DNA of 33,564 nt from Nocardia carnea NBRC 14403. Its GTDB lineage: Bacteria > Actinomycetota > Actinomycetes > Mycobacteriales > Mycobacteriaceae. The position numbers and the translations under genes are program-made. Shown here in pieces: positions 25,413-33,207 of the stretch; position 1 is the first letter of the stretch; every line of letters begins with the position of its first letter. The DNA lies in assembly GCF_000308515.1 (NCBI RefSeq), contig NZ_BAFV01000006.1, positions 1-33,564 on the forward strand. Direction: 5' to 3'. The notes under the pieces were generated by a model. It was not told where the DNA came from and searched no databases. It saw nothing but the letters and a program-made list of their open reading frames with translations.

Positions 25413-26528
25413 CTATTCCGCTACGTCGGTCCAGTCGGAGAAACCCGACGGATAGTGCGGTCCGATCACACCGTGCTCGAACAACCCTGCACCCTCGCGG
25501 ACCTGCCCGTCGGCTTCGGTGCATACGGCCGCGCCGATATGGTCGATGAGACTGAACGGCGCCCGGGCCATCACCGCGGGATCTGTGAGGTCGAAGCTGA
25601 CCCGTTCGGAGAACGGTCCCTCCTTCCACGTGCCGTGGGCCCACGAGGAGTCGCCACCGTAGCCCGACCCGAACGCGATGGGCGCAAAGAGCTTCGATTC
25701 GATATCGAGCTCGATCCGGTCCCCGGCGCGGTTCATGAACGAGATATGGGCGCCCTGCGGGATCCGTGTCCCGGGCGCATAGTGGATGGTGGCGCGCACT
25801 CCGTCGAGTTGTTCGACGCGGCCGTCGCGCCAGCGGCGGGTGCAGTCGTAGAGGCTCCGGTGGCCGTCGGGGTCTTCTTGCAGGATCAGGAACAGTTGGA
25901 AGTCGTCGAAGGCCAGCGGCAGGTAGAGCCACCACATTCCGCGGAATGCGGCATCGGGCCGGCCCGCCGGTTCCGGCTCACCGACCGGCCGGATACCCCA
26001 GGATCGGTCGCGGCTCGCCACACTGGTGTCGTGATCGACTGTCAGCCGTTCGCCGTCGACGTCGATCCAGCCCTGCCACGTGCCGACCTGGGCGAACCGG
26101 GACGCCTGCAATGTCACTCGTCGCTCGGTCAGCATGTCGTGCGGAAGTTCCAGGGCGGCGGGGAACAGCCCGCGCCAGGTCAGATCCGCGGCGATGCCCT
26201 CGGTTTCGGCCAAGGTGAGGTGCAGTTCCTGCAACGGTTCGACGACGTCGAGACGGTAGCCGTTGACGTTCTGGTGGAGACGGTCGTCGTCGATGGCGTC
26301 GCTCAGGTGCACCGCGGTCTGGGTGTATCCGCGGCGGACGACGAAGTAGGCGTCCTTGACGCCCAGGCGTGGGTAGTAGCCGATTCCGGTCAGGGCCATG
26401 AAGCGGCCGCCGCGGTCGAGCACGTTGAAGTACGAGCGGTCGTAGAAATTCCGGTCGGAGGTGGCGGGCCAGGTGAGGGGCGCCGGTGTCTGATGAATCG
26501 GGTACTCGTCGAGTGGGCTCAGGTTCAC
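25413..26528 (-). CDS. AttH/CrtC-like lipocalin-fold protein
   Basis: A 371-residue protein rich in beta strands, with paired half-barrel features: S-D-R-N-F-Y-D-R-S-Y-F-N in the first quarter, G-I-G-Y-Y-P-R-L-G-V-K-D-A, and D-R-S-W-G-I-R-P-V-G at the midpoint, which is typical of the second barrel. Such motifs occur in the AttH / hydroxyneurosporene-synthase-like group, whose best-studied members hydrate carotenoids or isomerise terpenoids; most are uncharacterised. No signal peptide is seen. GTG 26528 with GGGAG about 7 nt upstream is preferred to a start 27 nt earlier. It heads the operon with the LLM oxidoreductase and the phosphotransferase, divergent from a TetR gene. Confidence 0.7.
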   Translation of the reverse strand: MNLSPLDEYPIHQTPAPLTWPATSDRNFYDRSYFNVLDRGGRFMALTGIGYYPRLGVKDAYFVVRRGYTQTAVHLSDAIDDDRLHQNVNGYRLDVVEPLQELHLTLAETEGIAADLTWRGLFPAALELPHDMLTERRVTLQASRFAQVGTWQGWIDVDGERLTVDHDTSVASRDRSWGIRPVGEPEPAGRPDAAFRGMWWLYLPLAFDDFQLFLILQEDPDGHRSLYDCTRRWRDGRVEQLDGVRATIHYAPGTRIPQGAHISFMNRAGDRIELDIESKLFAPIAFGSGYGGDSSWAHGTWKEGPFSERVSFDLTDPAVMARAPFSLIDHIGAAVCTEADGQVREGAGLFEHGVIGPHYPSGFSDWTDVAE

Positions 26529-26541
26529 ACGCTCTCCCTCA

Positions 26542-26561
26542 AATATGATGCACACCGTATT
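26542..26561. promoter_or_regulatory. Imperfect 20-bp palindrome between divergent genes
   Basis: AATATGATGC/ACACCGTATT is an imperfect inverted repeat (7 of 10 arm positions pair, with the outer AATA/TATT perfect). It is centred in the 50-bp gap between the AttH-like gene and the TetR gene. This is where a TetR dimer would be expected to bind and shut both promoters. Confidence 0.45.
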
Positions 26562-26578
26562 GGAATTACGATGGGATC

Positions 26579-27199
26579 ATGACAGCAGAAGGCGGCAGGG
26601 AAGGCAAGAGGTCTGCGCGATCTACGCCGGGCCGCCCGCGCGACGGCAGGATCGACGCCGCGATCATCACGGCCACCCGGGAACTACTACTACAGACGGG
26701 CTATCCAGCACTGTCGTTATCGGCGATCGCCGCGCGAGCCGGGACAACCACGGCCGCCATCTACCGGCGATGGTCGGGAAAGGCGCAGCTCGTGCACGAG
26801 GCCGTGCTGTCCGCCGAAACGATTCCCACGCCGGACGGTTCCGGTGATGTCCGCCGGGATATCCGCGCATTGGTCGAGACGGTCCGCGCGATGTTCGACA
26901 GACCGGAAGTGCGGCTGGCATTGCCGGGCCTGATCGCCGACACTGTCGCCGCTCCCGAAGTGCACCGCATGATGATCGACCGGTTGGCCGGCAATCTGGC
27001 CGCTTTCGAATCCCGCTACGGCCAGGAGCGCCGCGAGGACGACCAGTTGCCCATGCTCGCCGAGGTCGTGGCGGGCACCGCGATCTTCCGTATCCTCATC
27101 CGCCATGACGCCGCCCTCGACGATACCTGGGTGACCGAGATGACCGAGATGATCACCGACCGCTGGCCCTCTGGGAATGGGGCCGACGGGATCTCCTGA
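26579..27199 (+). CDS. TetR-family regulator, divergent from the LLM/phosphotransferase operon
   Basis: A 206-residue TetR protein. After a basic N-terminus (K-R-S-A-R-S-T-P-G-R-P-R) the helix-turn-helix reads L-S-L-S-A-I-A-A-R-A-G-T-T-T-A-A-I-Y-R-R-W, residues about 45-65. The C-terminal ligand domain has the TetR_C_16/33-like run V-R-L-A-L-P-G-L-I-A-D-T-V and I-F-R-I-L-I-R. It is probably a ligand-released repressor of the three-gene operon starting at 26528. There is no strong ribosome site, and the 50-bp gap suggests a very short leader. Confidence 0.87.
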   Translation: MTAEGGREGKRSARSTPGRPRDGRIDAAIITATRELLLQTGYPALSLSAIAARAGTTTAAIYRRWSGKAQLVHEAVLSAETIPTPDGSGDVRRDIRALVETVRAMFDRPEVRLALPGLIADTVAAPEVHRMMIDRLAGNLAAFESRYGQERREDDQLPMLAEVVAGTAIFRILIRHDAALDDTWVTEMTEMITDRWPSGNGADGIS

Positions 27200-27223
27200 C
27201 GCCCCGCAGTCAGAGCTGCACCG

Positions 27224-27530
27224 TCAGCGGTTGAGCGCAGGGGAGAAGGCGGGGAAGATCATTTGATCTTCTCGGGATGTGGCCAGCTCGATGAGACCGT
27301 CGTCCCCAATGACGCTGTCGTGCAAGTCCAGTTCCCCAACTGTCTGCTCATGTGGCAGGGACGGGCTTCCCGCTGGTGGGGTGATCCATCACGCCGACAG
27401 CCGTTGCCGTCTTCATCGCGCACAAGTTGACATAATGCGTGGCGCCGAAACGTGCTCGTCCAGCACCGACTCGATTCAGTCTCCACGATCCCGACCGGCT
27501 TGTCTCGGCCGGACATCAGGCAGGCGGTGG
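27224..27530 (-). pseudogene. Decayed gene, multiple frameshifts, family unknown
   Basis: Several short protein-like stretches follow one another on the minus strand in different frames. The clearest is the last: P-H-E-Q-T-V-G-E-L-D-L-H-D-S-V-I-G-D-D-G runs from about 27351 down to a TGA at 27226-27224, ending F-S-P-A-L-N-R. Just upstream another frame reads A-V-G-V-M-D-H-P-T-S-G-K-P-V-P-A-T and stops at 27348. Further upstream others read V-L-D-E-H-V-S-A-P-R-I and D-K-P-V-G-I-V-E-T-E-S. The codons have actinobacterial third-base GC preference. I read this as one gene broken by at least two or three indels. I cannot name the family. Confidence 0.35.
27254..27271. repeat. Perfect 18-bp palindrome downstream of TetR
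   Basis: GAAGATCA-TT-TGATCTTC is a perfect inverted repeat that can fold as a 7-bp hairpin with loop ATTT. It lies 55 bp past the TetR stop. It could be a weak bidirectional terminator or a protein site. It lies within the decayed gene and has no T-tract. Confidence 0.4.
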
Positions 27531-27560
27531 GCCCTGAGTCGGGAGTCGTGAAATGGGTTG

Positions 27561-27691
27561 TGCAATCCGGGAAAAGGTGAGAGTGGACTGACTCTGTGTA
27601 GTGGGAACTCTCGAGTAGTTCCGGATTTTCTCATGCGGCATAGTCCAGGAAAAGGTGAGAGTGCGGTGCATAATCCGGGAAAAGGTGAGAG
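27561..27691. repeat. Three direct copies of a 25-bp repeat, IS-end-like
   Basis: The unit TGCATAATCCGGGAAAAGG followed by TGAGAG occurs at 27561-27583 (CAATCCGGG form), 27638-27661 (TAGTCCAGG form) and 27667-27691. The core GGAAAAGGTGAGAG is identical in all three. Spacing between cores is 79 and 29 bp. Several short terminal repeats at one end are a feature of IS21-type elements, whose transposase binds them. No transposase and no inverted copy was seen within this window, so this looks like a solo end left by a deletion or one whose partner is outside. A regulatory iteron array is the alternative. Confidence 0.55.
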
Positions 27692-27724
27692 CTGGCTGGA
27701 TAGCCTCGTGTTCGGGTGATCAGT

Positions 27725-27750
27725 GGGGCGCAAGTCGCGGCTTGCGCCCC
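27725..27750. repeat. Strong GC-rich hairpin
   Basis: GGGGCGCAAG-TCGCGG-CTTGCGCCCC has perfect 10-bp arms and a 6-nt loop. It is very stable but lacks a following T-tract, as is usual in GC-rich actinobacteria. It lies just beyond the repeat array and may insulate it or terminate transcription. The rest of 27751-28070 shows no convincing gene. Confidence 0.5.
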
Positions 27751-28070
27751 AGGGTTCCGGTGCTGACTTCGGCTGTTGCACGCGGGGGTGCCCGGACGGG
27801 AAGGCGTCCTGGCGCCGCGTGGAAATTGATGCAGTGTGGGCACCATGTTGTTCCTCGCCGCGTGGTTCGCTCGGCGCGCTACGGTAACCTGAACGATCGA
27901 CTGATTCCACGGGCAAATCCTGTATATCGTCGGCGTGCCGAGATGGTGGCCCTTCCCGGTGTCTCTGCTGGCGAGGAGGTCGTCGAAGTGACCTGGGATG
28001 TTTGTCATTCGGGCATCGGATTCGCTTCCGGCGGCGGAAGCGGACGACTGCTACGCTGAGCAGACGTCGA

Positions 28071-28129
28071 GTCGGACACCATGCCGATCTGAACATCAAG
28101 TGGACGTTGCCGTGTCGGACACCATGCCG
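28071..28129. repeat. Two direct copies of GTCGGACACCATGCCG
   Basis: The 16-mer occurs at 28071-28086 and 28114-28129, starting 43 bp apart (four helical turns), 82-141 bp upstream of the next gene's start. Position and spacing suit a pair of activator or repressor sites for that gene. Confidence 0.4.
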
Positions 28130-28211
28130 GTGCGGACTGTTCTCCCCCTTGCCAACACCATTCGGTGGGCTGCGCTGTGCGCTGCTCACGAGAAACAAAG
28201 GACACCTGACC

Positions 28212-29075
28212 ATGCGCTACTTCATCCAGTACTCCACCCCGGCCAGGGCACAGATCTTTTCCTTGATGGTCGACAGCAGCATCGGGATCCCCAGTCCTGA
28301 CCTCCAGCTGGTGACGACCCTGGGGGCCGATCATCTGCATTTGGCGAGCAAGCTGGTGACGCGGCTCAATGACTACCTGCAGGAACTGGCCCTGCCCGAA
28401 CCCGATATGCCGCGCGAGACTCTCGCCCTGCCGTCGACGGACGAATTCCCTGAACCTGTTCGGGAATCCATCCGCAGGTTCCTCGAACGCCACTGCAGCA
28501 CTCCGTCATACGGTGACTGGGGTTGGCATGGTCCGATCTATTCGAGCCTGGATTATGCAGACCGACTCGGTGAACCGCGCACCGCAGACGAGCTCTACGC
28601 AGTGATGACGTCACACGGGACAGACCTGGTAACCAGTGAACGGCCGGTCTTACCGCTGCGCTTGGAAAACTATGTGGACCGCGATCTCGAGCCTCAGGTC
28701 CGTTGGAGCATCGAACCGCGGACCGGCGAACCCGATGTCGGTTACGACGACGTGGATCCGGCGCGATGGGCTCATCTCGACGGGCTGAAGCCGCAGACTA
28801 CCTGGACCAGCTGGATAGTCGGCAAGCTCGATGCTCGTCGGAATCCGGTCGAACGCTCTCTGCGTGAAGGAATAGAGCTTGCGATGGAAGCGACGAGCAG
28901 AGGACGAGCGGTCCGGATCCATTCGGTGACTGTGTGGGTTGTCGACGAACGCGACAGCGACGGCTTCCCTCGAAGCTCCCACGGCAGCCACGGCTGGGTG
29001 GTGGAGATCTTCGAGGACGCTATCGATGATCGGACATACACCGACGAGGAGGAGGACCGATCCACGGAGGCGTAG
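28212..29075 (+). CDS. Hypothetical protein, acidic C-terminus
   Basis: A 287-residue protein I do not recognise. It begins M-R-Y-F-I-Q-Y-S-T-P-A-R-A, has a basic-to-neutral alpha/beta first half, many Trp and Asp residues in the middle (Y-G-D-W-G-W-H-G-P-I-Y), and ends in an acidic tail (D-E-E-E-D-R-S-T-E-A). No signal peptide or membrane segment is present. ATG 28212 has AAAGGA upstream at a long distance (about 10 nt). Upstream lies a pair of direct repeats. It is one of three orphan genes in the accessory right block; no function is inferred. Confidence 0.7.
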   Translation: MRYFIQYSTPARAQIFSLMVDSSIGIPSPDLQLVTTLGADHLHLASKLVTRLNDYLQELALPEPDMPRETLALPSTDEFPEPVRESIRRFLERHCSTPSYGDWGWHGPIYSSLDYADRLGEPRTADELYAVMTSHGTDLVTSERPVLPLRLENYVDRDLEPQVRWSIEPRTGEPDVGYDDVDPARWAHLDGLKPQTTWTSWIVGKLDARRNPVERSLREGIELAMEATSRGRAVRIHSVTVWVVDERDSDGFPRSSHGSHGWVVEIFEDAIDDRTYTDEEEDRSTEA

Positions 29076-29835
29076 TGGTGCGCTGTGTGGAGGTCGAAAG
29101 CACGATCCGGCCTGGATGTGCGCCGGGATCCGTTGCCAGTGACAGTTTCCGGCCCGCCGGGACCGGTCGCCGTAGATACCGTAGCCGGACCTCGAACAGT
29201 CTCGGGGAGCGCCGGGCGCCCACACGTCACACGAGTCGTCCATAGGGCGGTATGGACGTTGCGGCGGAGGACGTGTGTGCGGCGGATGCACACGCGGTGG
29301 TCGGAATCACCGTTCTCACCAAGTCTGGCCGGTGTCATGGCACAGGCAATCGTGTTGCGCCCATGACCTCGCCGCAGCCGAGATCGGCGCGCAGGTGTGC
29401 TGGCATCAGGGCTGGCGCCGGCCGTTTGCGGTCGTGCGCGAGCCTGTCTGGCGTGAGCTGCCCGTCGGTTCTTCAACTGCGGGCGGCTCGGATACCTGGT
29501 GCAGCAATTACTCGGGTGCTTCGCGGCTGGTCAGTGCGGGCGAATGCATTGCCGGAGCCCAGGCAGATGCTGCATACCCGAGATCAGAGTACGGGGTATG
29601 GCGGTCCGGTTCCCGGCTTGTGTGCGGCCTTGTGGGCACGCTGCCGACGCAAAATTTGCGGCGCCGGGTCCGTGAAGCCATGCGCATATGGGACCACAAC
29701 CTACCGACCACAGGCGAAGGAATTCATGAACACCGACAGCGCCCGGTCGGGAGTGACGGGATTGGACGGGAGCCACGTTTCCGCCTCGAAGAGCCGTTCG
29801 GCAGTGGGCTCACTCGCACCGGAACGGAGAGCTTC
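29076..29835. other. 760-bp stretch with possible gene debris
   Basis: No complete gene is supported. In the + strand, about 29365-29480, a run of codons has strong third-position GC (reads H-D-L-A-A-A-E-I-G-A-Q-V-C-W-H-Q-G-W and on), as if it were part of a coding sequence. That frame has no proper start and is joined to unrelated-looking sequence downstream. I read it as debris of a lost gene. An imperfect hairpin CATACCC...GGGTATG lies near 29572-29600. Confidence 0.3.
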
Positions 29836-30726
29836 GTGAGCAACAATACGTCCATGACCACAGACGCCGACACTGGCCAGGCCATCGAACTGTGTGACGA
29901 CCGAGTGCATCGAGCAGGGGAGACTCGCCGCGAAATCGGTCGCCGGTGGGCAAGGCACCTCGGCGGGCATCCGCGCCGCCTAACTGCGGTGCCGGGCGTA
30001 AGGTCTGGCGAGTGGGTCTTCGGGGTACGCACCGTTACGCCGATCCCTGTCCGGTTGAGCACGCTGTTCGGCGAGTGGCTCTATCAGCTACGCGCGGCGC
30101 TGGATGGAACCGCATACCAGTTGGCCATACGCGACAGCCGCCAAGACCCGCCACCGAACGCACGGCGCATCTACTTCCCCATCAAGACAGAATCCGCAGC
30201 GTTCTACAAGCCTCAGCATCGCTCCGACCTGAGAGCCCTATCGGACACGACCTTCGGCCTGCTGGGTCTGATCCAACCGTTCCATGCTGAACCCGACCAC
30301 TTTTCCAACGCTCTGTGGTGGATCGAAGAACTCGCCCGCATCGACCGTCATCGGCGCGGGCACGTGCTCGCACCGCACCTCGGCAGGATCAGAATCGGTT
30401 TCGAACCACCGGTTTCGGATCCACGCTGGTTGGTTCCCGAAAACTCGGCGAAACGAATTGCTTCGACCGAGGAGTTGACCCCGCTGCTCACCTTCCGGAC
30501 ACCATTGCAGTGGACCGAAGGGGATGTCCGGGAGCATCTCGTGCTCGACGGTGAGGCAACGACCGGTTACTTGGACGTGACCGAGTGGGCCGACAAAGCG
30601 TCTGCCCCGATGTGTTCCATGAACCTTGAGCACCGCATGGCCATGTGCGAAGAGCAGGTACTTCATGGAATCATTCGACCGTTGCTCACTGGTGCAATCA
30701 ACCTGCCATCGGCCCCACAGCCATAA
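29836..30726 (+). CDS. Hypothetical protein with an R-A-A-L-D helix motif
   Basis: A 296-residue protein I cannot name. Near residue 85 it carries L-F-G-E-W-L-Y-Q-L-R-A-A-L-D-G-T-A-Y-Q-L-A, which resembles a helix motif (G-x-x-L-x-x-L-R-x-A-L-D-x-x-x-Y-x-L) common in uncharacterised actinobacterial and phage-island proteins. No membrane segment or signal peptide is seen. GTG 29836 has GGAGAG a few nt upstream; an ATG seven codons in is the alternative, and the longer open frame upstream has atypical composition and no ribosome site. It shares the accessory block with the 28212 and 30983 genes, which are also orphans. Confidence 0.65.
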   Translation: MSNNTSMTTDADTGQAIELCDDRVHRAGETRREIGRRWARHLGGHPRRLTAVPGVRSGEWVFGVRTVTPIPVRLSTLFGEWLYQLRAALDGTAYQLAIRDSRQDPPPNARRIYFPIKTESAAFYKPQHRSDLRALSDTTFGLLGLIQPFHAEPDHFSNALWWIEELARIDRHRRGHVLAPHLGRIRIGFEPPVSDPRWLVPENSAKRIASTEELTPLLTFRTPLQWTEGDVREHLVLDGEATTGYLDVTEWADKASAPMCSMNLEHRMAMCEEQVLHGIIRPLLTGAINLPSAPQP

Positions 30727-30756
30727 CCTCCACGATCGGCCCGGGCGTACCGCTGC

Positions 30757-30903
30757 TCAAGCATCCGACCGAAACACCTCCAGAAGATCGTGTGACGAAC
30801 CATCCTGGCGGCCCTCGACCTCCATTGCCTCATACTCTGTCGTAGCAGCGCTGCTCAGGGCCTTTGAAGGAAGGCGGATCTTCGCCTCGCGAACTCTGGA
30901 CAA
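30757..30903 (-). CDS. Possible small protein, 48 residues
   Basis: On the minus strand a frame begins at TTG 30903 and reads V-R-E-A-K-I-R-L-P-S-K-A-L-S-S-A-A-T-T-E and ends L-L-E-V-F-R-S-D-A. The composition (short basic N-terminus, acidic C-terminus) resembles small antitoxin-type proteins, but no motif is decisive. There is no strong ribosome site, and the gene lies 79 bp downstream of the 461-residue orphan on the same strand. It could be part of the same transcript or chance. Confidence 0.25.
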   Translation of the reverse strand: MSRVREAKIRLPSKALSSAATTEYEAMEVEGRQDGSSHDLLEVFRSDA

Positions 30904-30982
30904 TCTCGTTGCGTGTGGACGCCAGCCGTGCGCTCTGCCGCTTCGCTGCAAGACGCCGTGACAATGGCGGCTGCGCAGCCGT

Positions 30983-32368
30983 TCACTGCGCGTTGTCGCT
31001 GCTCGGCGCGGCGTTCGCACTCAGTTCGATGATGGAGGTAACCGAACCTATCGGCTTCCAGGGCGTCGCATTCGTCATCTCGATTTGCCCGTTCTCGATC
31101 AGACGGTGATGCGCCGCCATCGGCAACAACTCCGGGTCGAAGGGGTGCACGGCATGGGGGTTGTGATACACATCCATACCCTCGACCCAGGATTCGAGGT
31201 ATCCCTCGGTCACGAAGTGCAGGAAACTGACCGGGGTGGATGAGTCGGGATCGGGGTTCCAGGCCCTGCCCTCGCGGATGAGAACGACGCCGTCCGCGCC
31301 GAAGCCAGCACTTGTGCCCATCCGGTTGAACTTGGTCAGCGTTCCGCCGCTGTTGAAGATTACCGCGCTGACGTACCGTGCCTCGGGCAGCGAAAAGAAA
31401 CCCGATGGCACCGTTTTGGCTCCCCACCGATGCTCGTTGATCGGGGAGGCACGGATGACCAGTTTGCCTTGATCATCGCGTGCTGCTTCGTGTTCGAGAC
31501 CATACAGGTAGGTCTCCAGCGCGTGGCCGCTGTGGATCATGGACATCGGTGCATGGAAGTCCTGGATGGCGAAGACCAAGGGCTTGCCCGCCACCGCCGG
31601 ACGGTTCCAGTATTTCTTGCCCAGTTTTGTTGTCAGCGGACCCGCGTACCGGATGGGCAGGTAATTCCTTCTGTAATCGTCCAGTTCTTCAGGAGTGCGC
31701 GGGGTGGGTGGCCGTTGCGGCCGACCGTCGGGACCTATGCTGGGGTTGATGGTGGTCGCCTCGATCGCGACTTCGCCAGAGAGTCCTCTCGCCAGAAAGT
31801 CCGGCGCGGGTTTGGGATGGGAGACCGACAACCCAGCTTCGATCAGCACGGCATACAGATACAACTCCCAGAGCCGTGCATCGAAACCTGAGGTCTGGAA
31901 CTGCTCGACGAAATTCCCGTCGACGTCTTCATGCCATCGCATCATCACGCGGATGATCTCGCGTGCCGCACGGTACGCGTTCCCCGAGGAAATGGTGCGG
32001 AAGCTCGAATGCAGTTTGTTCTCGGCGACAACAGGTTCGAAGAAATCGACGGGCGGCCCGGCCTCGTCACCTTGCTCGCGTTGCTCTTCCACTACTGGAA
32101 GCAGTCGATTCGTCCTGTCGTGGAGATCGACGAGGGCATCCTCGGGTCGGTCGTGGAAGTCGGTCAACGCGACGAACCGGAACCGTTCCCGAAGGTCGCG
32201 CGCCAGCATTACCGCCGAGTATTGACCATCGGTGTCGACGACCACCGATGCGATTACGCGTCCGCACCGGGACTCGAACCATGCAAGTTCCTGCAGGAGT
32301 AGCGCAGCCTGCGGGTGACGACAGTAGCCAGCGAGTGCATTCCACCTCGCCTGAGAAATACTTCTCAT
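30983..32368 (-). CDS. Hypothetical protein with a PD-(D/E)XK-like core
   Basis: A 461-residue protein. The centre looks like a restriction-endonuclease-type fold: an acidic helix residue E168 in R-L-W-E-L-Y-L-Y-A-V-L, then P189-D190 in A-P-D-F, a beta hairpin, then E203-A-T in V-A-I-E-A-T-T. This gives E...PD...ExT instead of the usual ExK; loss or movement of the lysine is known in this superfamily, but could also mean an inactive or unrelated protein. The N-terminal 130 residues look like a separate domain, and the C-terminal 220 residues are mixed alpha/beta. ATG 32368 has AGGATGGG just upstream. No partner gene of a defence system is visible. Function is unknown; the fold is my inference. 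Confidence 0.65.
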   Translation of the reverse strand: MRSISQARWNALAGYCRHPQAALLLQELAWFESRCGRVIASVVVDTDGQYSAVMLARDLRERFRFVALTDFHDRPEDALVDLHDRTNRLLPVVEEQREQGDEAGPPVDFFEPVVAENKLHSSFRTISSGNAYRAAREIIRVMMRWHEDVDGNFVEQFQTSGFDARLWELYLYAVLIEAGLSVSHPKPAPDFLARGLSGEVAIEATTINPSIGPDGRPQRPPTPRTPEELDDYRRNYLPIRYAGPLTTKLGKKYWNRPAVAGKPLVFAIQDFHAPMSMIHSGHALETYLYGLEHEAARDDQGKLVIRASPINEHRWGAKTVPSGFFSLPEARYVSAVIFNSGGTLTKFNRMGTSAGFGADGVVLIREGRAWNPDPDSSTPVSFLHFVTEGYLESWVEGMDVYHNPHAVHPFDPELLPMAAHHRLIENGQIEMTNATPWKPIGSVTSIIELSANAAPSSDNAQ

Positions 32369-32691
32369 CCCATCCTATCCCCGTTGCTTCTCGCGCCTGA
32401 CACACGACCTGTATCGACATCCTGCCGCAGGACTGGATCTGTCGGGTACGGCGACGGATTCGGTGGTATCGGACTAGCGCACGGGTTGGCGTGACGAGCC
32501 CGACCAGCCTTCGGCCACTGAATTTGGCTAGGGGCCGGTCTCGTTCGCCGCGCTGTGGCGGTGGGCCTACCGTCCCCGCATTCGATCGTGCTGGCATCGG
32601 TAGGCGGCAGCCTACTCGGCTGGGGTTCGGTAGCCCAACCTGAGTGGCGGTGCCGCGTTTCCTACGTCGAGCTGTTCTAGACCCCCGAGAC
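32369..32691. other. Non-coding stretch, no gene supported
   Basis: I see no open frame with a start and ribosome site here. GAGAAATACTTCTC at about 32352-32365, at the very start of the 461-residue gene, is a small palindrome. The rest shows no recognisable structure and may include debris, since a broken gene follows. Confidence 0.3.
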
Positions 32692-32930
32692 ATGCGGAAG
32701 CTGGTCTACGGCATGAACCTGTCCCTGGTTACGTCGCCGCGCTGGGCGACGACCTCGGCTGGAGCGAGTCGACCGACGACCTGTTTCCGCGAAGGCTCGG
32801 CTAGGAGCGGGCGATCGGTCTGTTCAGTATGGGCGCAATGCTGTGGGAGACCATGAGTTCCCTACTGGCCGACCGGCAACCAGCAGCCGGGCCCCACCCC
32901 GGCACTACACGTTGCCGGCGCCGAGCAACG
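32692..32930 (+). pseudogene. Broken RibD-C / dihydrofolate-reductase-family gene
   Basis: The + strand starts M-R-K-L-V-Y-G-M-N-L-S-L, the classic opening of actinobacterial dihydrofolate-reductase-family (RibD C-terminal) proteins. It changes frame after S-L and continues Y-V-A-A-L-G-D-D-L-G-W-S-E in place of the usual D-G-Y-V-A-A-P-G-D-D-L-G-W. An in-frame TAG follows near 32803. Beyond it L-W-E-T-M-S-S appears, and after another frame change Y-W-P-T-G-N-Q-Q-P-G-P-T-P-A. All are consecutive landmarks of the family. The C-terminal half (about 100 residues) is not found. It has at least two frameshifts, one stop and a truncation, so it is dead. Confidence 0.75.
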
Positions 32931-33156
32931 CCCGATCGCGAGTGACCGAACCATTCTTCTCCGACTGTGTCGGTTCGGTCGAGGGTGTCGTCCACGCCCG
33001 TATTCCCAGCAGGCGATACGTAGGACGCCCGGTTCTGCCGGACCACTGCAGCATTACACTCCGTTCAAGATCGACCGAGACCATCTTGCCGATAAGCGGA
33101 GGAAGCAGCGAAAGAATATCTTCGGCCACCGACCCGAACATATCGGGCTCGTCCAC
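32905..33156 (-). CDS. Possible small protein, 83 residues
   Basis: The minus strand encodes 83 residues beginning D-E-P-D-M-F-G-S-V-A-E-D-I-L-S-L-L-P-P-L and ending G-A-G-N-V. The first 50 residues look protein-like (amphipathic helix then strands), but no family is recognised. The start codon is GTG 33156 or an ATG five codons later, and no ribosome site is evident. It slightly overlaps the end of the broken reductase gene. Confidence 0.25.
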   Translation of the reverse strand: MDEPDMFGSVAEDILSLLPPLIGKMVSVDLERSVMLQWSGRTGRPTYRLLGIRAWTTPSTEPTQSEKNGSVTRDRALLGAGNV

Positions 33157-33207
33157 TCACGATATCGAGCGTTGCGCAGACTATTACGGAAACTCCTGAA
33201 CGAAGAA

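Noticed and set aside
27561..27691. CRISPR array
   Set aside because: Only three imperfect repeats with unequal spacing (79 and 29 bp between cores), and the shorter gap would leave almost no spacer; no cas gene nearby.
32258..32292. A tRNA T-arm-like sequence, GGTTCGAGTCCCGG on the minus strand
   Set aside because: No acceptor, D or anticodon arms fit around it, and it lies inside the 461-residue coding frame, where it reads W-F-E-S-R.
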